From contig CAKSAN010000002.1 in NCBI GenBank assembly GCA_934436435.1, positions 1 through 64,000 of the forward strand: 64,000 bases of DNA, written 5' to 3'. Both the position numbers and the translations under genes were made by a program. Origin of the DNA: an uncultured Acetatifactor sp. Its GTDB lineage: Bacteria; Bacillota; Clostridia; Lachnospirales; Lachnospiraceae. Below the pieces are notes generated by a model, which did no database searches, had not been told where the DNA came from, and saw only the letters and a program-made list of their open reading frames with translations. This document shows, in pieces, positions 1 through 8,486 of the stretch; position 1 is the first letter of the stretch; each line of letters begins with the position of its first letter.

Positions 1-316
1 ATTGATACAGAAATCCGTTTCTATATCTGTAATATCGGCACTTTATATCCAAAAGTTAATAGTGCGTAAAATTCAAAGTTTCTGTTCCTTACAAACTTCG
101 ATTTGTTAACGTCTTATAATTATAATACAAGAGATATGAGATTTTTACAACGATATGAGCTAAAATCAAAAGACGTCGGTTAGAAAAGAAATTCTCCATA
201 ATTCTGGCGATTATCAATTATGTAATCAATTTTAACGGATTTTTCATTATCTTTACCTGGAATACAAACTGAAAGAAAATAGCTTTATTATAGGAATCCA
301 GCAGCGGAAGAAGGTA
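1..316. other. AT-rich stretch without a supported gene
   Basis: No gene with a start codon and ribosome binding site is visible. On the minus strand an open frame of about 36 codons ends with TAA at 182-180 and has no start, so it may be the tail of a decayed gene of the conjugative element or may be chance. The stretch lies downstream of the small protein at 317-469. Confidence 0.4.
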
Positions 317-469
317 TTATCCTTTTAATGAGAATCTGAGCTTAGCAGAAGCAGCTTTGGCTGGAATATCAGCAATTCCAGATTCTCTTAGTTGTTCTAA
401 TTTAGTCAATTGCTCGTACAGTTCTAATTGCTTTTGTTTTTGAGCGCCAGAATCAGAGGATTTTTGCAT
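317..469 (-). CDS. 50-residue hypothetical protein downstream of toxin-antitoxin pair
   Basis: This short open frame starts with ATG at 469 behind a GGGAGAAA ribosome site and ends with TAA at 317. It encodes 50 residues, highly charged and helical, rich in Gln, Lys, Glu and Leu in the first 30 residues, with an Ala/Lys-rich tail. It has no membrane segment and I recognise no family. It begins 16 bp after the toxin gene stop and is on the same strand, so it is probably the third gene of the toxin-antitoxin operon. Whether it modulates the toxin pair is only a guess from position. Its small size keeps confidence moderate. Confidence 0.5.
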   Translation of the reverse strand: MQKSSDSGAQKQKQLELYEQLTKLEQLRESGIADIPAKAASAKLRFSLKG

Positions 470-484
470 CTTGTTTCTCCCATT

Positions 485-787
485 CTAATAAAACAGCCGA
501 TTATACTGTGTCTGAGTATCAGCTATGCGATAAATAAATATAGTTTCGCTGATCTTACGATAAATAGCTACGTGTTTTTTGCAAATGATCATGCGGTACC
601 CCTGTTTATTTAACCATGGATCCGGTGTCATGGAACCAGAATCTGGAAATGATTCCAAACGCTCAATAGCATCTAAGATGCTGTCGGATACCTTTATGGC
701 AGTATCCACATCAAATTGAATGGCATAGTAGTCTTCAATAGATTTCAGATCTTCCCAGGCAGAGGGAAGAATTTCAACATTATACAT
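485..787 (-). CDS. RelE/ParE-family toxin of a type II toxin-antitoxin system
   Basis: The protein has 100 residues. It opens with the Y-x-V-x-x-x-P-x-A-x-x-D-L pattern of the RelE/ParE superfamily, and its core ends in a beta-strand region with R-M-I-I and A-I-Y-R typical of the family. ParE members target gyrase and RelE members cleave mRNA on the ribosome; which applies here cannot be told. The ATG overlaps the end of the antitoxin gene by 8 bases, so the two are translationally coupled. The pair sits at the edge of the decayed conjugative element and may have helped keep it. Confidence 0.85.
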   Translation of the reverse strand: MYNVEILPSAWEDLKSIEDYYAIQFDVDTAIKVSDSILDAIERLESFPDSGSMTPDPWLNKQGYRMIICKKHVAIYRKISETIFIYRIADTQTQYNRLFY

Positions 788-1046
788 TTTTCATGCGCTC
801 CCTGAGTTGTTTTCTCGCTTCGGATACACTGAGGGTAGGAGCACCGTCTATGCGTTCCTGCTCGGCTTGTAAGACCTTTGCACGTAGCTGCAGTGTCTGT
901 TCCCTTTTTTCAAAGGCATCAATACTCATCAGAACAAGATCCCCTTCCCCATTCTTAGTAATATAAATAGGCTCCTTGGTTTCTTTTGCTAAAGTGGAAA
1001 TAGAGCCATAGTCATTTCGTAGTGTTGCGGAAGCTTTAATAATCAT
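780..1046 (-). CDS. Phd/YefM-family antitoxin
   Basis: The protein has 88 residues. The N-terminal half (about 1-50) shows the Phd/YefM fold pattern: short strands, then I-Y-I-T-K-N-G-x-G-D-L-V-L-M-S. The charged C-terminal half (50-88) would be the flexible toxin-binding tail. Antitoxins of this family bind their own promoter, and a perfect palindrome lies just upstream at 1062-1079. It precedes and overlaps the RelE/ParE toxin gene, the usual order. Confidence 0.87.
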   Translation of the reverse strand: MIIKASATLRNDYGSISTLAKETKEPIYITKNGEGDLVLMSIDAFEKREQTLQLRAKVLQAEQERIDGAPTLSVSEARKQLRERMKNV

Positions 1047-1061
1047 TGGAAAACTCCTTTC

Positions 1062-1109
1062 ATATCAATTCTTTGATATAATTATACATATATTATTCCA
1101 TATAGTAAA
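1062..1109 (-). promoter_or_regulatory. Promoter and operator of the toxin-antitoxin operon
   Basis: On the minus strand a TATAAT -10 box (1081-1086) lies 17 bp after a TTTACT -35-like box (1104-1109). Just downstream is the perfect inverted repeat ATATCAA-AGAA-TTGATAT (1062-1079). It sits between the -10 box and the ribosome site, where antitoxin-toxin complexes of this type usually repress. Binding by this antitoxin is inferred from position. Confidence 0.65.
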
Positions 1110-1137
1110 GAATAAATACAGTAATGATGATGAAAGG

Positions 1138-1815
1138 TTAAATCTGCTGAAGAATAATCTGCTGCTTCAGATACAGGTTTGCAATGGCAGACAGCACAGG
1201 AATCCGGGAAGAGCTTGTTCTTGCACTTGTCACCAGGGTGTTATAGTCTGTCTCCTCATCGTTATAGAGTGCTTCCATGAGGGCAGTGGAATCCTTCAGA
1301 TGAGAAATGTGATTTTCATTGCACAGGATAACTTCTGCAGCAGACAGATCCTGGTTTTTTAATAGCTGCATGACCTGTGATTCTAAAGGATCCAACCGGA
1401 CAGAATGGAAAATACACAAAGCAGTTTTAAGCGACACCTTGCGGGATAAGAGGAGTTTCACAAAAGTAAGCAGCTTGACAGGAATGCTGTTTGGCACCGC
1501 CTGAAGCTGCAGGTGGCCGATCAGAGCATAGAGTGCATCCACGCCCACATAATCTTCCCCGCAGACTACAAGCTTTCGCTGTAAAAGTCTGTTTAGATAC
1601 TGGTCGAACTCTTCCTCACTAAGGACATGGAGTTCTCTTTCTTTTTCATAAAACTCCTTTCGCAGTTCATCATAGGTTAAGATCCGGAAAGAAAGACAGG
1701 ACCATAATACAAGTTCCATGGAAGTCAGACCATATTCCCTGTCTGCACAGACAATGGTGGGAAGTCCATGTTTATTGAATTTGAAGGTTCCAACAGCAGT
1801 GTAAAGTCTAATCAT
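1138..1815 (-). CDS. Hypothetical protein of the conjugative element
   Basis: I chose the ATG at 1815 (225 residues), 11 bases after a GGAG site, over an in-frame GTG at 1827 that abuts the site. The sequence is mostly helical and soluble. Residues about 30-90 are rich in Leu, Glu and Arg and read like a winged-helix or DNA-binding region. No catalytic motif is visible and I cannot name a family. It follows the sigma-factor gene by 26 bases on the same strand and is probably co-transcribed, so a regulatory role is possible but not shown. Confidence 0.65.
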   Translation of the reverse strand: MIRLYTAVGTFKFNKHGLPTIVCADREYGLTSMELVLWSCLSFRILTYDELRKEFYEKERELHVLSEEEFDQYLNRLLQRKLVVCGEDYVGVDALYALIGHLQLQAVPNSIPVKLLTFVKLLLSRKVSLKTALCIFHSVRLDPLESQVMQLLKNQDLSAAEVILCNENHISHLKDSTALMEALYNDEETDYNTLVTSARTSSSRIPVLSAIANLYLKQQIILQQI

Positions 1816-1841
1816 AGTTTTTGTCACTCCTCTAAAGTTTT

Positions 1842-2399
1842 TTATGCTGATAAAAAATAGTAGATCCGCAGTTTCTGCTTTGCCCTGAAGATCCCGGTGG
1901 AAACGACACTGTGGCTTACCTTATAGTAAGCGGCAAGCTCAGAGATGTTGTACCCACAGAGGCGGTTTAACAGGAACATTTCCAGGTGCTTCCTGGCAGG
2001 TTCTGTCTGGTTATTTTCATAAGCCCTTAACATGAGCCGGGTTTCCAGATCGGAAAATGCCTGATCGTTTGGATCCTTCAGCACATCTGAAAGTGTGAGC
2101 TCTTTGTCATCAGATAGCGGGGCGTCCAAAGAAACGATGATTCCCTGCCATTTGGATGCCTTTCTACACTGGGAGAGCAGTGCGTGCCGGATCACAATGG
2201 ATGCATATGTGGGAAAGGATGCGCCTTTATCCTGTTTGTACTGGATAGCTGCATGGCAGAGTGCCTCACAGCCGGTCTGGTATAGGTCATTGTATTCTAG
2301 TTCCTCCGTATTTTTGTTCATGCCTATGGTATTAAGAATAATGTTCCTGATAAGATATAAGTGTCCCTCCACTAACTGTTTTTCATTTTCGGTCATCAT
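1842..2399 (-). CDS. Sigma-70 family RNA polymerase sigma factor
   Basis: The protein has 185 residues. Residues about 35-80 contain the region 2 pattern (L-E-Y-N-D-L-Y-Q-T-G-C-E-A-L ... F-P-T-Y-A-S-I-V-I-R-H-A-L). Residues about 145-180 form a region 4 helix-turn-helix (Y-N-I-S-E-L-A-A-Y-Y-K-V-S-H-S-V-V). Region 3 is reduced, as in short alternative sigma factors. ATG at 2399 follows a G-rich ribosome site. Placement inside the conjugation gene cluster suggests it directs polymerase to element promoters; targets are unknown. The region 2 match is strong and region 4 weaker. Confidence 0.82.
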   Translation of the reverse strand: MMTENEKQLVEGHLYLIRNIILNTIGMNKNTEELEYNDLYQTGCEALCHAAIQYKQDKGASFPTYASIVIRHALLSQCRKASKWQGIIVSLDAPLSDDKELTLSDVLKDPNDQAFSDLETRLMLRAYENNQTEPARKHLEMFLLNRLCGYNISELAAYYKVSHSVVSTGIFRAKQKLRIYYFLSA

Positions 2400-2413
2400 G
2401 TCTATTCCCCCCC

Positions 2414-2590
2414 TTATGCGACTTTCACATGGTGGTTGGCAGGTTTTCCAAGGAGAATGTCCATGTCATCTCTCAGAGTGCTCTTCCTGCTGGGGGAGAA
2501 TACCTGAAGAAAATCTGAGAAACGGACACCGAACAGGGAAAACAGGGAACTTAATAGTAATAAAAAGATAATTATCTGGGTCCAGTACAC
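2414..2590 (-). CDS. Small single-pass membrane protein of the conjugation cluster
   Basis: The best start is GTG at 2590, which follows an AGGAGG site with 8-base spacing and lies one base after the ATPase stop; an upstream ATG frame has no ribosome site. The product of 58 residues has one hydrophobic segment near residues 5-22 and a basic, polar tail ending near H-H-V-K-V-A. It could be a small membrane component of the transfer apparatus. Family not recognised. Confidence 0.6.
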   Translation of the reverse strand: MYWTQIIIFLLLLSSLFSLFGVRFSDFLQVFSPSRKSTLRDDMDILLGKPANHHVKVA

Positions 2591-2591
2591 G

Positions 2592-3971
2592 TTACTTTCC
2601 TCCTTCTTTGCATGGGGCATCCGGTAAAAATGGTTTTAGTTTCCCGGCGGGAACCCCGTTGTCTAACATCCGGCGCTTTAAGTTATCCGAGATGCCGCCA
2701 AGCTTTTTGTGGGAGCCAATGACGGTGATGTTGCCATATGCATCTGTGATATTGTCGGTGACATCAAACTGGTATAAGGGATGGAAGATGAGTTCCCCAT
2801 CCTTATAATCTTCCCCTTCAATGATCTGCATGGTACGTCTGGAACCGTCTTCGAGCTGCTTTGTAAAAACTACGATCGGATAGGCTTCCACCATGATCTG
2901 CATCAGGATTTCGTCAGCCATATTGTACTTTCGCTTTGCCAGTGTCATCATACGACGGTAGGTGGACTCCGCGGAATTACTATGGATGGTGGTAACTACC
3001 GTGTGACCGGTTCGGGAGCTTTCCGCGACGGACAAAGCTTCTTTGGCGGAACGCATTTCCCCAACCCCAATCACGTCCGGATGCTTACGAAGAACACGCT
3101 CTAACAAAAGATCCTGGTCGATATCCAGAGCAGGATTTTCACTGGGACGGGTAAGTAAGTGGACCACACTGTTGATGGCGTGCCCCTCGGCATCCCGCTT
3201 GATCAAATCAAATTCTCTACTGCCTTCCTCAATGGTAATGAGCCGTCTGTTGTTTGGCACCATGGATAAGAGCCAGCTCATAAGGGTAGTTTTCCCGGAT
3301 CCGGTGCTGCCGGAGATGCAGACGGATACCCCATAACGGATACAGCAGGTGAGGAAATCAAGCATCTCTTCTGTGGCGGAACCGGAGGCGATAAGCTTAT
3401 CCTTGGATACGGACTGTTGGTTTACAATTCGGATGGAGGCATTGATGCCGACTTCCGGATCCACGATAGGAGTCTTGTCTACGGAGATACGGATATTTTT
3501 ATCGAGGAACCCAATGACAGAAGGCATGGTATCATCAATTACCATGCCGCAGGTGTTAAGGAGTCTTCTGGTCACGTCGATGGCAGCCTGGGGAGAAGGA
3601 AAGCGGTCAGGAATTTTTTCCGAATGTCCGCCACTGGTAATGACTTCGATATCATCATAGGCATTGATGTTTACTTCCTCTACGCCGGGCTTATAGATCC
3701 ATTTCTTCAGAAAAGAAATGCCGGCCATATCTTCGTAGAGACGGTCTACCAGTTCTTCTGTTGTCTGTCCATCTACGTGATAAGAGCGGTTCTGTACATA
3801 TTGTAATATGTAATCCTTCAGTAACTTCCTGGCTTCCTCTGGATTCCCTTCGTTTGATAGGGTATCTGCGTGATTCTGTGTGACGAATCTCTGGACATCC
3901 GTAAGGATCTGTTCATAGGTAAGCCCATCCGATGCCTTCGAGGAAAAGAAAAGGTCATTCAGACGCTCCAT
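2592..3971 (-). CDS. CpaF/VirB11-family secretion ATPase
   Basis: The start is ATG at 3971, behind an AAAGGAGG site; an upstream ATG at 4001 would lie deeper in the previous gene and lacks a good site. The 459-residue product has the type II/IV secretion ATPase layout: an N-terminal domain, Walker A G-S-T-G-S-G-K-T at about 221-228, the I-T-I-E-E-G Asp/Glu box, Walker B-like V-I-G-V-G-E-M-R and the His box T-T-I-H-S-N-S. Such hexameric cytoplasmic ATPases power pilus assembly or DNA transfer. Here the context is conjugative. The start overlaps the upstream stop by 17 bases. All nucleotide-binding motifs are intact, so this gene is not visibly decayed. Confidence 0.9.
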   Translation of the reverse strand: MERLNDLFFSSKASDGLTYEQILTDVQRFVTQNHADTLSNEGNPEEARKLLKDYILQYVQNRSYHVDGQTTEELVDRLYEDMAGISFLKKWIYKPGVEEVNINAYDDIEVITSGGHSEKIPDRFPSPQAAIDVTRRLLNTCGMVIDDTMPSVIGFLDKNIRISVDKTPIVDPEVGINASIRIVNQQSVSKDKLIASGSATEEMLDFLTCCIRYGVSVCISGSTGSGKTTLMSWLLSMVPNNRRLITIEEGSREFDLIKRDAEGHAINSVVHLLTRPSENPALDIDQDLLLERVLRKHPDVIGVGEMRSAKEALSVAESSRTGHTVVTTIHSNSAESTYRRMMTLAKRKYNMADEILMQIMVEAYPIVVFTKQLEDGSRRTMQIIEGEDYKDGELIFHPLYQFDVTDNITDAYGNITVIGSHKKLGGISDNLKRRMLDNGVPAGKLKPFLPDAPCKEGGK

Positions 3972-5157
3972 TTGTGCTTTCCTCCTTTCTGACCGGTGCA
4001 TCCGTAAATTCTTCCTTGGTAGGATCTATCAGGAGACTGTCCGGGAGATCCTCTTTGGAATCGGAAAGCTTATTTTTTACAAGATCAATAGTTTCTATGG
4101 TTGCAAGGTCTCCAAAATAAGACTGCAAAGTATCTTTTTGGAAGTCGAAGCAGATGAGGTGCCCGGTAATCTCGTGAAAAGACAGCGCGGTCTTAAATCT
4201 GGAGAGCCGGAGCATATCAAAATTGTAGGATAAGAGAACCGGAGTGGTTCCCTTTATGGCATCATGGATGAGCCCAAGATCCGGATTTACAGGTTCCAGA
4301 TCTGAAAGAAGCAGGGTATTCAGTGTGCTTTGAAGCGTAGGGCTGCTCAGGAGCTTAAGCATAGTTATTCCTTCCATGGAAACTGGAAGAAAGTGCATAA
4401 AGTCAAAACTTCCATCGAGGTAAAAGTAGCTTTTCTGGAATCCACCATTACTCTCCATGAGTATTCTGGCACTATCCATGGGACTCCCAAGAAAGATTGC
4501 TTTGATAGGATAATCCGTATTCTTTTGGCATAGTCCCGCAAATATATCCTGCTTCAGGTGATAGTTTAGGAAAGCTTTTAGTCTAAGCTCCGTCCGGTAT
4601 TCCCATTTGATCGGGTGGTCGCCGGTAAAGTAGAGAACATACAGGGCATCCTCACATAAGAGGATTCCCAGAGATCTGGAATTGTTGATCTTGATGGTTT
4701 CTGCCCCCAGCTCTTTCCATTCCCTGGCTGTGTAAAAGAGCGGAAGCGCAAATTTGGCAGAATCTTGCGGGTTCCCGGAAAATAGAGCCGGTTTTTCCTC
4801 GGGATACACAGGGATTCCTGCGCATTGCAGCATGGCATAGGCGATAGAAGCCTGCTGAAGTCTGAGTCTCCTTGGCAGATCACTTCTTGGGCGGTTGGTT
4901 TCACTGTTGTCCGTAAGATTATTGGAGAACCGTTCAGGGGACAGGGAGAGTAGTAGATCTTTTCCGCGGCGGGTTAATCGGATACCGCGTAGCTTATCCT
5001 TATAATGGATCTTGATAAGACCGTCACTCTTTAATCTGGTCATCAGCTTTTCGTTGTAGCTGTCCGTTAGGTATAAAAAAGGGTATACATCTTTACTGCA
5101 CTCCCCGGATATGGCGATCAGGGACAGCAGTTTATACGCTTTTGATGAAGTGTCCAT
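3955..5157 (-). CDS. Winged-helix-like hypothetical protein of the conjugative element
   Basis: ATG at 5157 follows an AAAAAGGAGATC site and gives 400 residues; a longer upstream frame has no site. Residues about 1-70 look like a winged helix (L-L-S-L-I-A-I-S-G-E-C-S ... L-K-S-D-G-L-I-K-I-H-Y ... R-L-T-R-R-G-K-D-L-L), a layout resembling replication-relaxation-type proteins of mobile elements. The remaining 330 residues have no motif I know. It overlaps the ATPase gene downstream. A DNA-binding role in transfer or replication is inferred only from the N-terminus and neighbourhood. Confidence 0.7.
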   Translation of the reverse strand: MDTSSKAYKLLSLIAISGECSKDVYPFLYLTDSYNEKLMTRLKSDGLIKIHYKDKLRGIRLTRRGKDLLLSLSPERFSNNLTDNSETNRPRSDLPRRLRLQQASIAYAMLQCAGIPVYPEEKPALFSGNPQDSAKFALPLFYTAREWKELGAETIKINNSRSLGILLCEDALYVLYFTGDHPIKWEYRTELRLKAFLNYHLKQDIFAGLCQKNTDYPIKAIFLGSPMDSARILMESNGGFQKSYFYLDGSFDFMHFLPVSMEGITMLKLLSSPTLQSTLNTLLLSDLEPVNPDLGLIHDAIKGTTPVLLSYNFDMLRLSRFKTALSFHEITGHLICFDFQKDTLQSYFGDLATIETIDLVKNKLSDSKEDLPDSLLIDPTKEEFTDAPVRKEESTNGASE

Positions 5158-5310
5158 GGAGATCTCCTTTTTGTAGTTGTAGTGCGCAGATTTTACCATA
5201 CCAGACTGAAACTCCGGTAAAACCGGAAGTGGGTTAGGCACAAGAAAGCCCACAACAGCGCGAATGCGCGGTCAGCTTATCTGTATCGGATTTTTACAGG
5301 TGGAAAAGAA
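5158..5310 (-). other. Gap between two element genes with small hairpins
   Basis: This 153-base gap holds short inverted repeats: CCGGTTTTACCGG near 5212-5226, a GTGGG/CCCAC pair around 5230-5258 and CGCGCATTCGCGC near 5261-5273. No run of U follows any of them. They may form leader structure for the downstream gene; no known class matched. Confidence 0.3.
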
Positions 5311-5982
5311 CTAAAAATCCGACAGGTTATTTTGCGCATTTTTCTGCTCCAAAAGCCATTCCGGGAACTGTTCTTTTTCCATGATGGTGAGAATGGTAGC
5401 ATCTTTATTGCCAAATTCTGTTCTATGGAAAGTATCACAAAAAATACCGCTGTCATCGGTAAGTAAGAAACAGGCGACAGTATCCAGTATCCGCTTGCAT
5501 TCCTGGGAATCCAGATTGTCATAGTCCCGTACTCTTTTTGCGGACAGTGAGGCATCATAGATATGCAAAAAACTTACTACACAGTCCTTAAAGTGTGGAA
5601 GAGGATGCTCCTTTACATAAAGCTCAAACGCAGTATATAAAGGATCCGTCAGGTACGCTGTGTTAGAATACTTAGCTTTCTTTGGCATGAGCCCCGGAAG
5701 CGTGACCTGAACGATTCCACTAGAGAGTGTAATGGTGATTCCCTGGATGTCCGCTGCTTTTTTAAGAAGCATCGGTTTGGACACCAGGTTTGCTGCAAAG
5801 ATAAGACTTCGCAAGGAACAGGTGATTTTTTCTGCTCGCTGTGCAGCATCCAGGCTGAGTTCCTCATAGATTTTTCCGTAGGATACGGTATCTGTGATCT
5901 TCATGGCATTCAGGGTGTTTGCAAGTTTTGGTAGTTCCTGTTCAATGGAAGCAAGTTTGGTTAAATAAGTAGGTCGATCCAT
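5311..5982 (-). CDS. DUF6100 family protein
   Basis: ATG at 5982 follows a TAAGGAG site and gives 223 residues; a longer in-frame start overlaps the previous gene and lacks a site. The protein is soluble, with a helical N-terminus (residues 1-60, heptad-like Leu/Ile spacing) and a mixed C-terminus with Y-D-N-L-D. The overall sequence fits the DUF6100 family found in Lachnospiraceae conjugative elements next to DUF5697. Function is unknown; the partner gene lies 7 bases upstream. Confidence 0.7.
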   Translation of the reverse strand: MDRPTYLTKLASIEQELPKLANTLNAMKITDTVSYGKIYEELSLDAAQRAEKITCSLRSLIFAANLVSKPMLLKKAADIQGITITLSSGIVQVTLPGLMPKKAKYSNTAYLTDPLYTAFELYVKEHPLPHFKDCVVSFLHIYDASLSAKRVRDYDNLDSQECKRILDTVACFLLTDDSGIFCDTFHRTEFGNKDATILTIMEKEQFPEWLLEQKNAQNNLSDF

Positions 5983-5989
5983 GAAATAA

Positions 5990-6517
5990 TTACTCCTTAG
6001 AGGTATAATAGGTAATCTGTCCCTCTCCCGATACCGTGCAGTATCCAATGGTACCGGGAATGGACAGTAGAGATATTTGTGTTACATTTTCGACGACAAC
6101 GATGCGCTTAGGGTATCCCTCTTTGTAGAAAGAAAGTGCCTGGTTAAGGATCTGTTCCTTTTCCAAGGGAATGAATATCACATCGAAACAATCATCCGTG
6201 GCAGTAAAACTAAGCGTTACCGGATAGTCAGAAACTGTGTGGTAGTTGACTTCCGGGTAAAAATCCAAAAGTACCCAGAAGGAAGAGAGAATGGCAGGGT
6301 TTGCTTCAGTGATACCGGCATAATAGACCAGGTCCTTTTTGGAATCCAGAAAGATCCGACCCTTTCGCACAAGCCTCTTTAACAGAAGGTTAAGCTGTGT
6401 TATGGAAAGCTCTGGGAAAATGCGGCATAGCTGCGAAAAATGCAGACAGCGGTACATGGCAAGCAGACTGTTAAGTTTTGAAAGAATGTTTTCTTCCTGC
6501 TGATATATCTGATGCAT
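5990..6517 (-). CDS. DUF5697 family protein
   Basis: The protein has 175 residues. The N-terminal 60 residues form a winged-helix-like region (R-C-L-H-F-S-Q-L-C-R-I-F ... Q-L-N-L-L-L-K-R-L-V-R-K-G-R-I-F) and the rest is a mixed alpha/beta domain. The sequence resembles DUF5697 proteins of Lachnospiraceae mobile elements, which travel with DUF6100. ATG at 6517 follows AAAGGAGAG. It begins a run of tightly spaced genes, and the 93 bases upstream carry several palindromes, so control of this operon, perhaps by this protein, is plausible but inferred. Confidence 0.7.
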   Translation of the reverse strand: MHQIYQQEENILSKLNSLLAMYRCLHFSQLCRIFPELSITQLNLLLKRLVRKGRIFLDSKKDLVYYAGITEANPAILSSFWVLLDFYPEVNYHTVSDYPVTLSFTATDDCFDVIFIPLEKEQILNQALSFYKEGYPKRIVVVENVTQISLLSIPGTIGYCTVSGEGQITYYTSKE

Positions 6518-6535
6518 GGTCTCTCCTTTGTGTTT

Positions 6536-6611
6536 ATACGTATTCTGTATGTACTAAATACGTATTATCGTGATTTTGTTTCTACATATTAAATATGTAA
6601 TATATACGTAT
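6536..6611. promoter_or_regulatory. Palindrome cluster upstream of the DUF5697 operon
   Basis: Three copies of the palindrome ATACGTAT lie at 6536-6543, 6558-6565 and 6604-6611, and a fourth inverted repeat (ACATATT-A-AATATGT) at 6584-6598. Copies 1 and 2 are 22 bp apart, about two helical turns, and the third is 46 bp further on. The layout suggests a multi-site operator for the operon beginning at 6517. Confidence 0.5.
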
Positions 6612-8428
6612 TAACCGGCATCGGGTAAATGGTGCCGTTGTTTCTCCCGTTCCAACAGCCGTTTTAACTCTTCTCTGTCGGTGGTGATCAGCTCTTTTTC
6701 GAGCTCGGATGCCTTGAACTCCACGGTCACGTTATTGTTGTTGGTAGAGATCAGGCCGTTGCCGCGTTCAAAATGGGTGATTGCCATGGTTTCTGCTTCT
6801 GACAGGTGCAGGATATTCTGCACACGGATGGCCTCCTCATCTTCCAGATTTAAGATGATCTTGGTCTTGGAGTTGTTGATGATTCCTTTTCCGTATTTGC
6901 CGTCTTCCATGGAAAAGAAGTCGTTTAAATCCTGGGTGGCGCAGATCGCAGATCCGCCGTAGCCACGGATGATCTTGAAAATCTCAACGACAAATTCTGC
7001 CGCGAGGTGGTTGGACGCAGAACCGATAAGCTGCCATACCTCATCAATGAAGATGGCTTTTTCCGCAGTACGGTCTTCTTTGGCTTTATCCCAGACATAA
7101 TCTAAGGCAACGAACATCCCGACCGTAGGCAGATCCCCGGTAAGCTCTGAGATATCCAGTACGGTATATTTGTTTTCGAGGCTTACGTTGGTCTGCTGGT
7201 TAAAAGTGGAAGCAGATCCATGCACAAGCCTGTTCATAATATTTGCAAGTCTCCTGGTATCGGCATTCTCGATCAGGATATTGTAGACATCCTCAAGTAC
7301 CGGCATTTCCTTGTAATGCGAAGGATCTTTGGGATCGCAGAGACTGTCATTATTGTGAGTGATGCCCTTTTTGTTATAGGTCTGGATCAAGGATTCATCC
7401 AAAAGCTGTCTTTCCTCATGGCTCATATCCGGAATCAGGAGCGAGAAGAAAATATGGAGCTTCTGGATCTTGGCTGCAAGTAAGGACTTATCCTGGGAAG
7501 AACCGTCAATCAGATCATTTGCAGAGGAATCAATTTTTCGGATTTCCATGATATTTATACAGTTTTTGGAGGCAGGGCTGATCTGGATAAATTCTCCACC
7601 AATGTTGTTGCAGGCTCTGCGAAACTCATGTCCTTTCAGGGGAGCGATGATGAATACCTGGATATTTTTTCTTCGCATCCGAAGTGCCATGAGCTGTAAG
7701 GTAAAGGTTTTCCCGGCTCCGGAGGTACCAAGGATTGCCATATTTGCATTTTTGTAGATCCGTGAGTTGAAAATGTCCACAATAATAAGGGAATTATTGT
7801 GTTTGTTCACCCCCAGTAAGATCCCATTGTCATCGCACATTTCATACGAAGTGAAGGGATAGCAGCTGGCAATTCCGCTTGTTAGTACATTACGCTTTGA
7901 TTTTTCAAACAGACTTTTTTCAAGACGGACAATGGGGAGAGAGGACAAAAAAGCCTGTTCCTGACGGAAACTGCAGGTAAGAACATCCATATCCTGGGAC
8001 AGCAGTAACTTTTTCATCTCTGCAATGCGCCATTCCAGTTCCTCCACACTTTCTCCGGTAATGGTGATTAAGATGTTCAGGTAATAAAAGTCCTCGTTGG
8101 CAAGACCTTCCTTTAGAAAGTATCCTGAGCGGATGGCGCTATTCAGATCATCAAAATCAGAGTTGGTGTCGGAAGTATCCTTTATTTTGGAACGGTTGAT
8201 ACGAAGCTGCTGTCCTAACTTTTGCTGGATCTTATCTTTAGGCTGTCTGTCAAAGAAAAGGTCTACATCTATTCCTTCTCCGGCATTGACAAGGAGGGAA
8301 ATCCATCCGGCGCACACCTGAGCCCGGTACCCGAAACTTGGGATCAGGAGATAAGCGTGGTAAATGCCATCCATAAAAAGATATCCGGAGTGCGTAAAGT
8401 CAATGGATGCAGGGGAGGCAAATTCCAT
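6611..8428 (-). CDS. VirB4-family conjugation ATPase, 5'-truncated
   Basis: The 605-residue product has the VirB4/TraE layout: Walker A G-T-S-G-A-G-K-T at about 234-241, Walker B A-I-F-I-D-E-V-W at 458-465 and a late C-A-T-Q-D motif near 496-500. VirB4 proteins energise type IV secretion at the membrane. Family members usually run near 800 residues, so about 200 N-terminal residues seem missing. Coding-like sequence continues in frame upstream to about 8517 (I-P-L-S-T-R-I-N-E ...) without a start codon, where it runs into the end of the neighbouring gene. The first ATG at 8428 has no clear ribosome site. I read this as a deletion that removed the 5' part; the remnant may not be translated. 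Confidence 0.85.
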   Translation of the reverse strand: MEFASPASIDFTHSGYLFMDGIYHAYLLIPSFGYRAQVCAGWISLLVNAGEGIDVDLFFDRQPKDKIQQKLGQQLRINRSKIKDTSDTNSDFDDLNSAIRSGYFLKEGLANEDFYYLNILITITGESVEELEWRIAEMKKLLLSQDMDVLTCSFRQEQAFLSSLPIVRLEKSLFEKSKRNVLTSGIASCYPFTSYEMCDDNGILLGVNKHNNSLIIVDIFNSRIYKNANMAILGTSGAGKTFTLQLMALRMRRKNIQVFIIAPLKGHEFRRACNNIGGEFIQISPASKNCINIMEIRKIDSSANDLIDGSSQDKSLLAAKIQKLHIFFSLLIPDMSHEERQLLDESLIQTYNKKGITHNNDSLCDPKDPSHYKEMPVLEDVYNILIENADTRRLANIMNRLVHGSASTFNQQTNVSLENKYTVLDISELTGDLPTVGMFVALDYVWDKAKEDRTAEKAIFIDEVWQLIGSASNHLAAEFVVEIFKIIRGYGGSAICATQDLNDFFSMEDGKYGKGIINNSKTKIILNLEDEEAIRVQNILHLSEAETMAITHFERGNGLISTNNNNVTVEFKASELEKELITTDREELKRLLEREKQRHHLPDAG

Positions 8429-8486
8429 GGCAGGGATATGGTCGATGTCATCAGCCCTGCCGTTTGTGATATATTGTCCGATGACC

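Noticed and set aside
180..290. Open frame tail in the first 300 bases
   Set aside because: It has no start codon, no ribosome site and no recognisable similarity; about 36 codons can occur by chance in AT-rich DNA.
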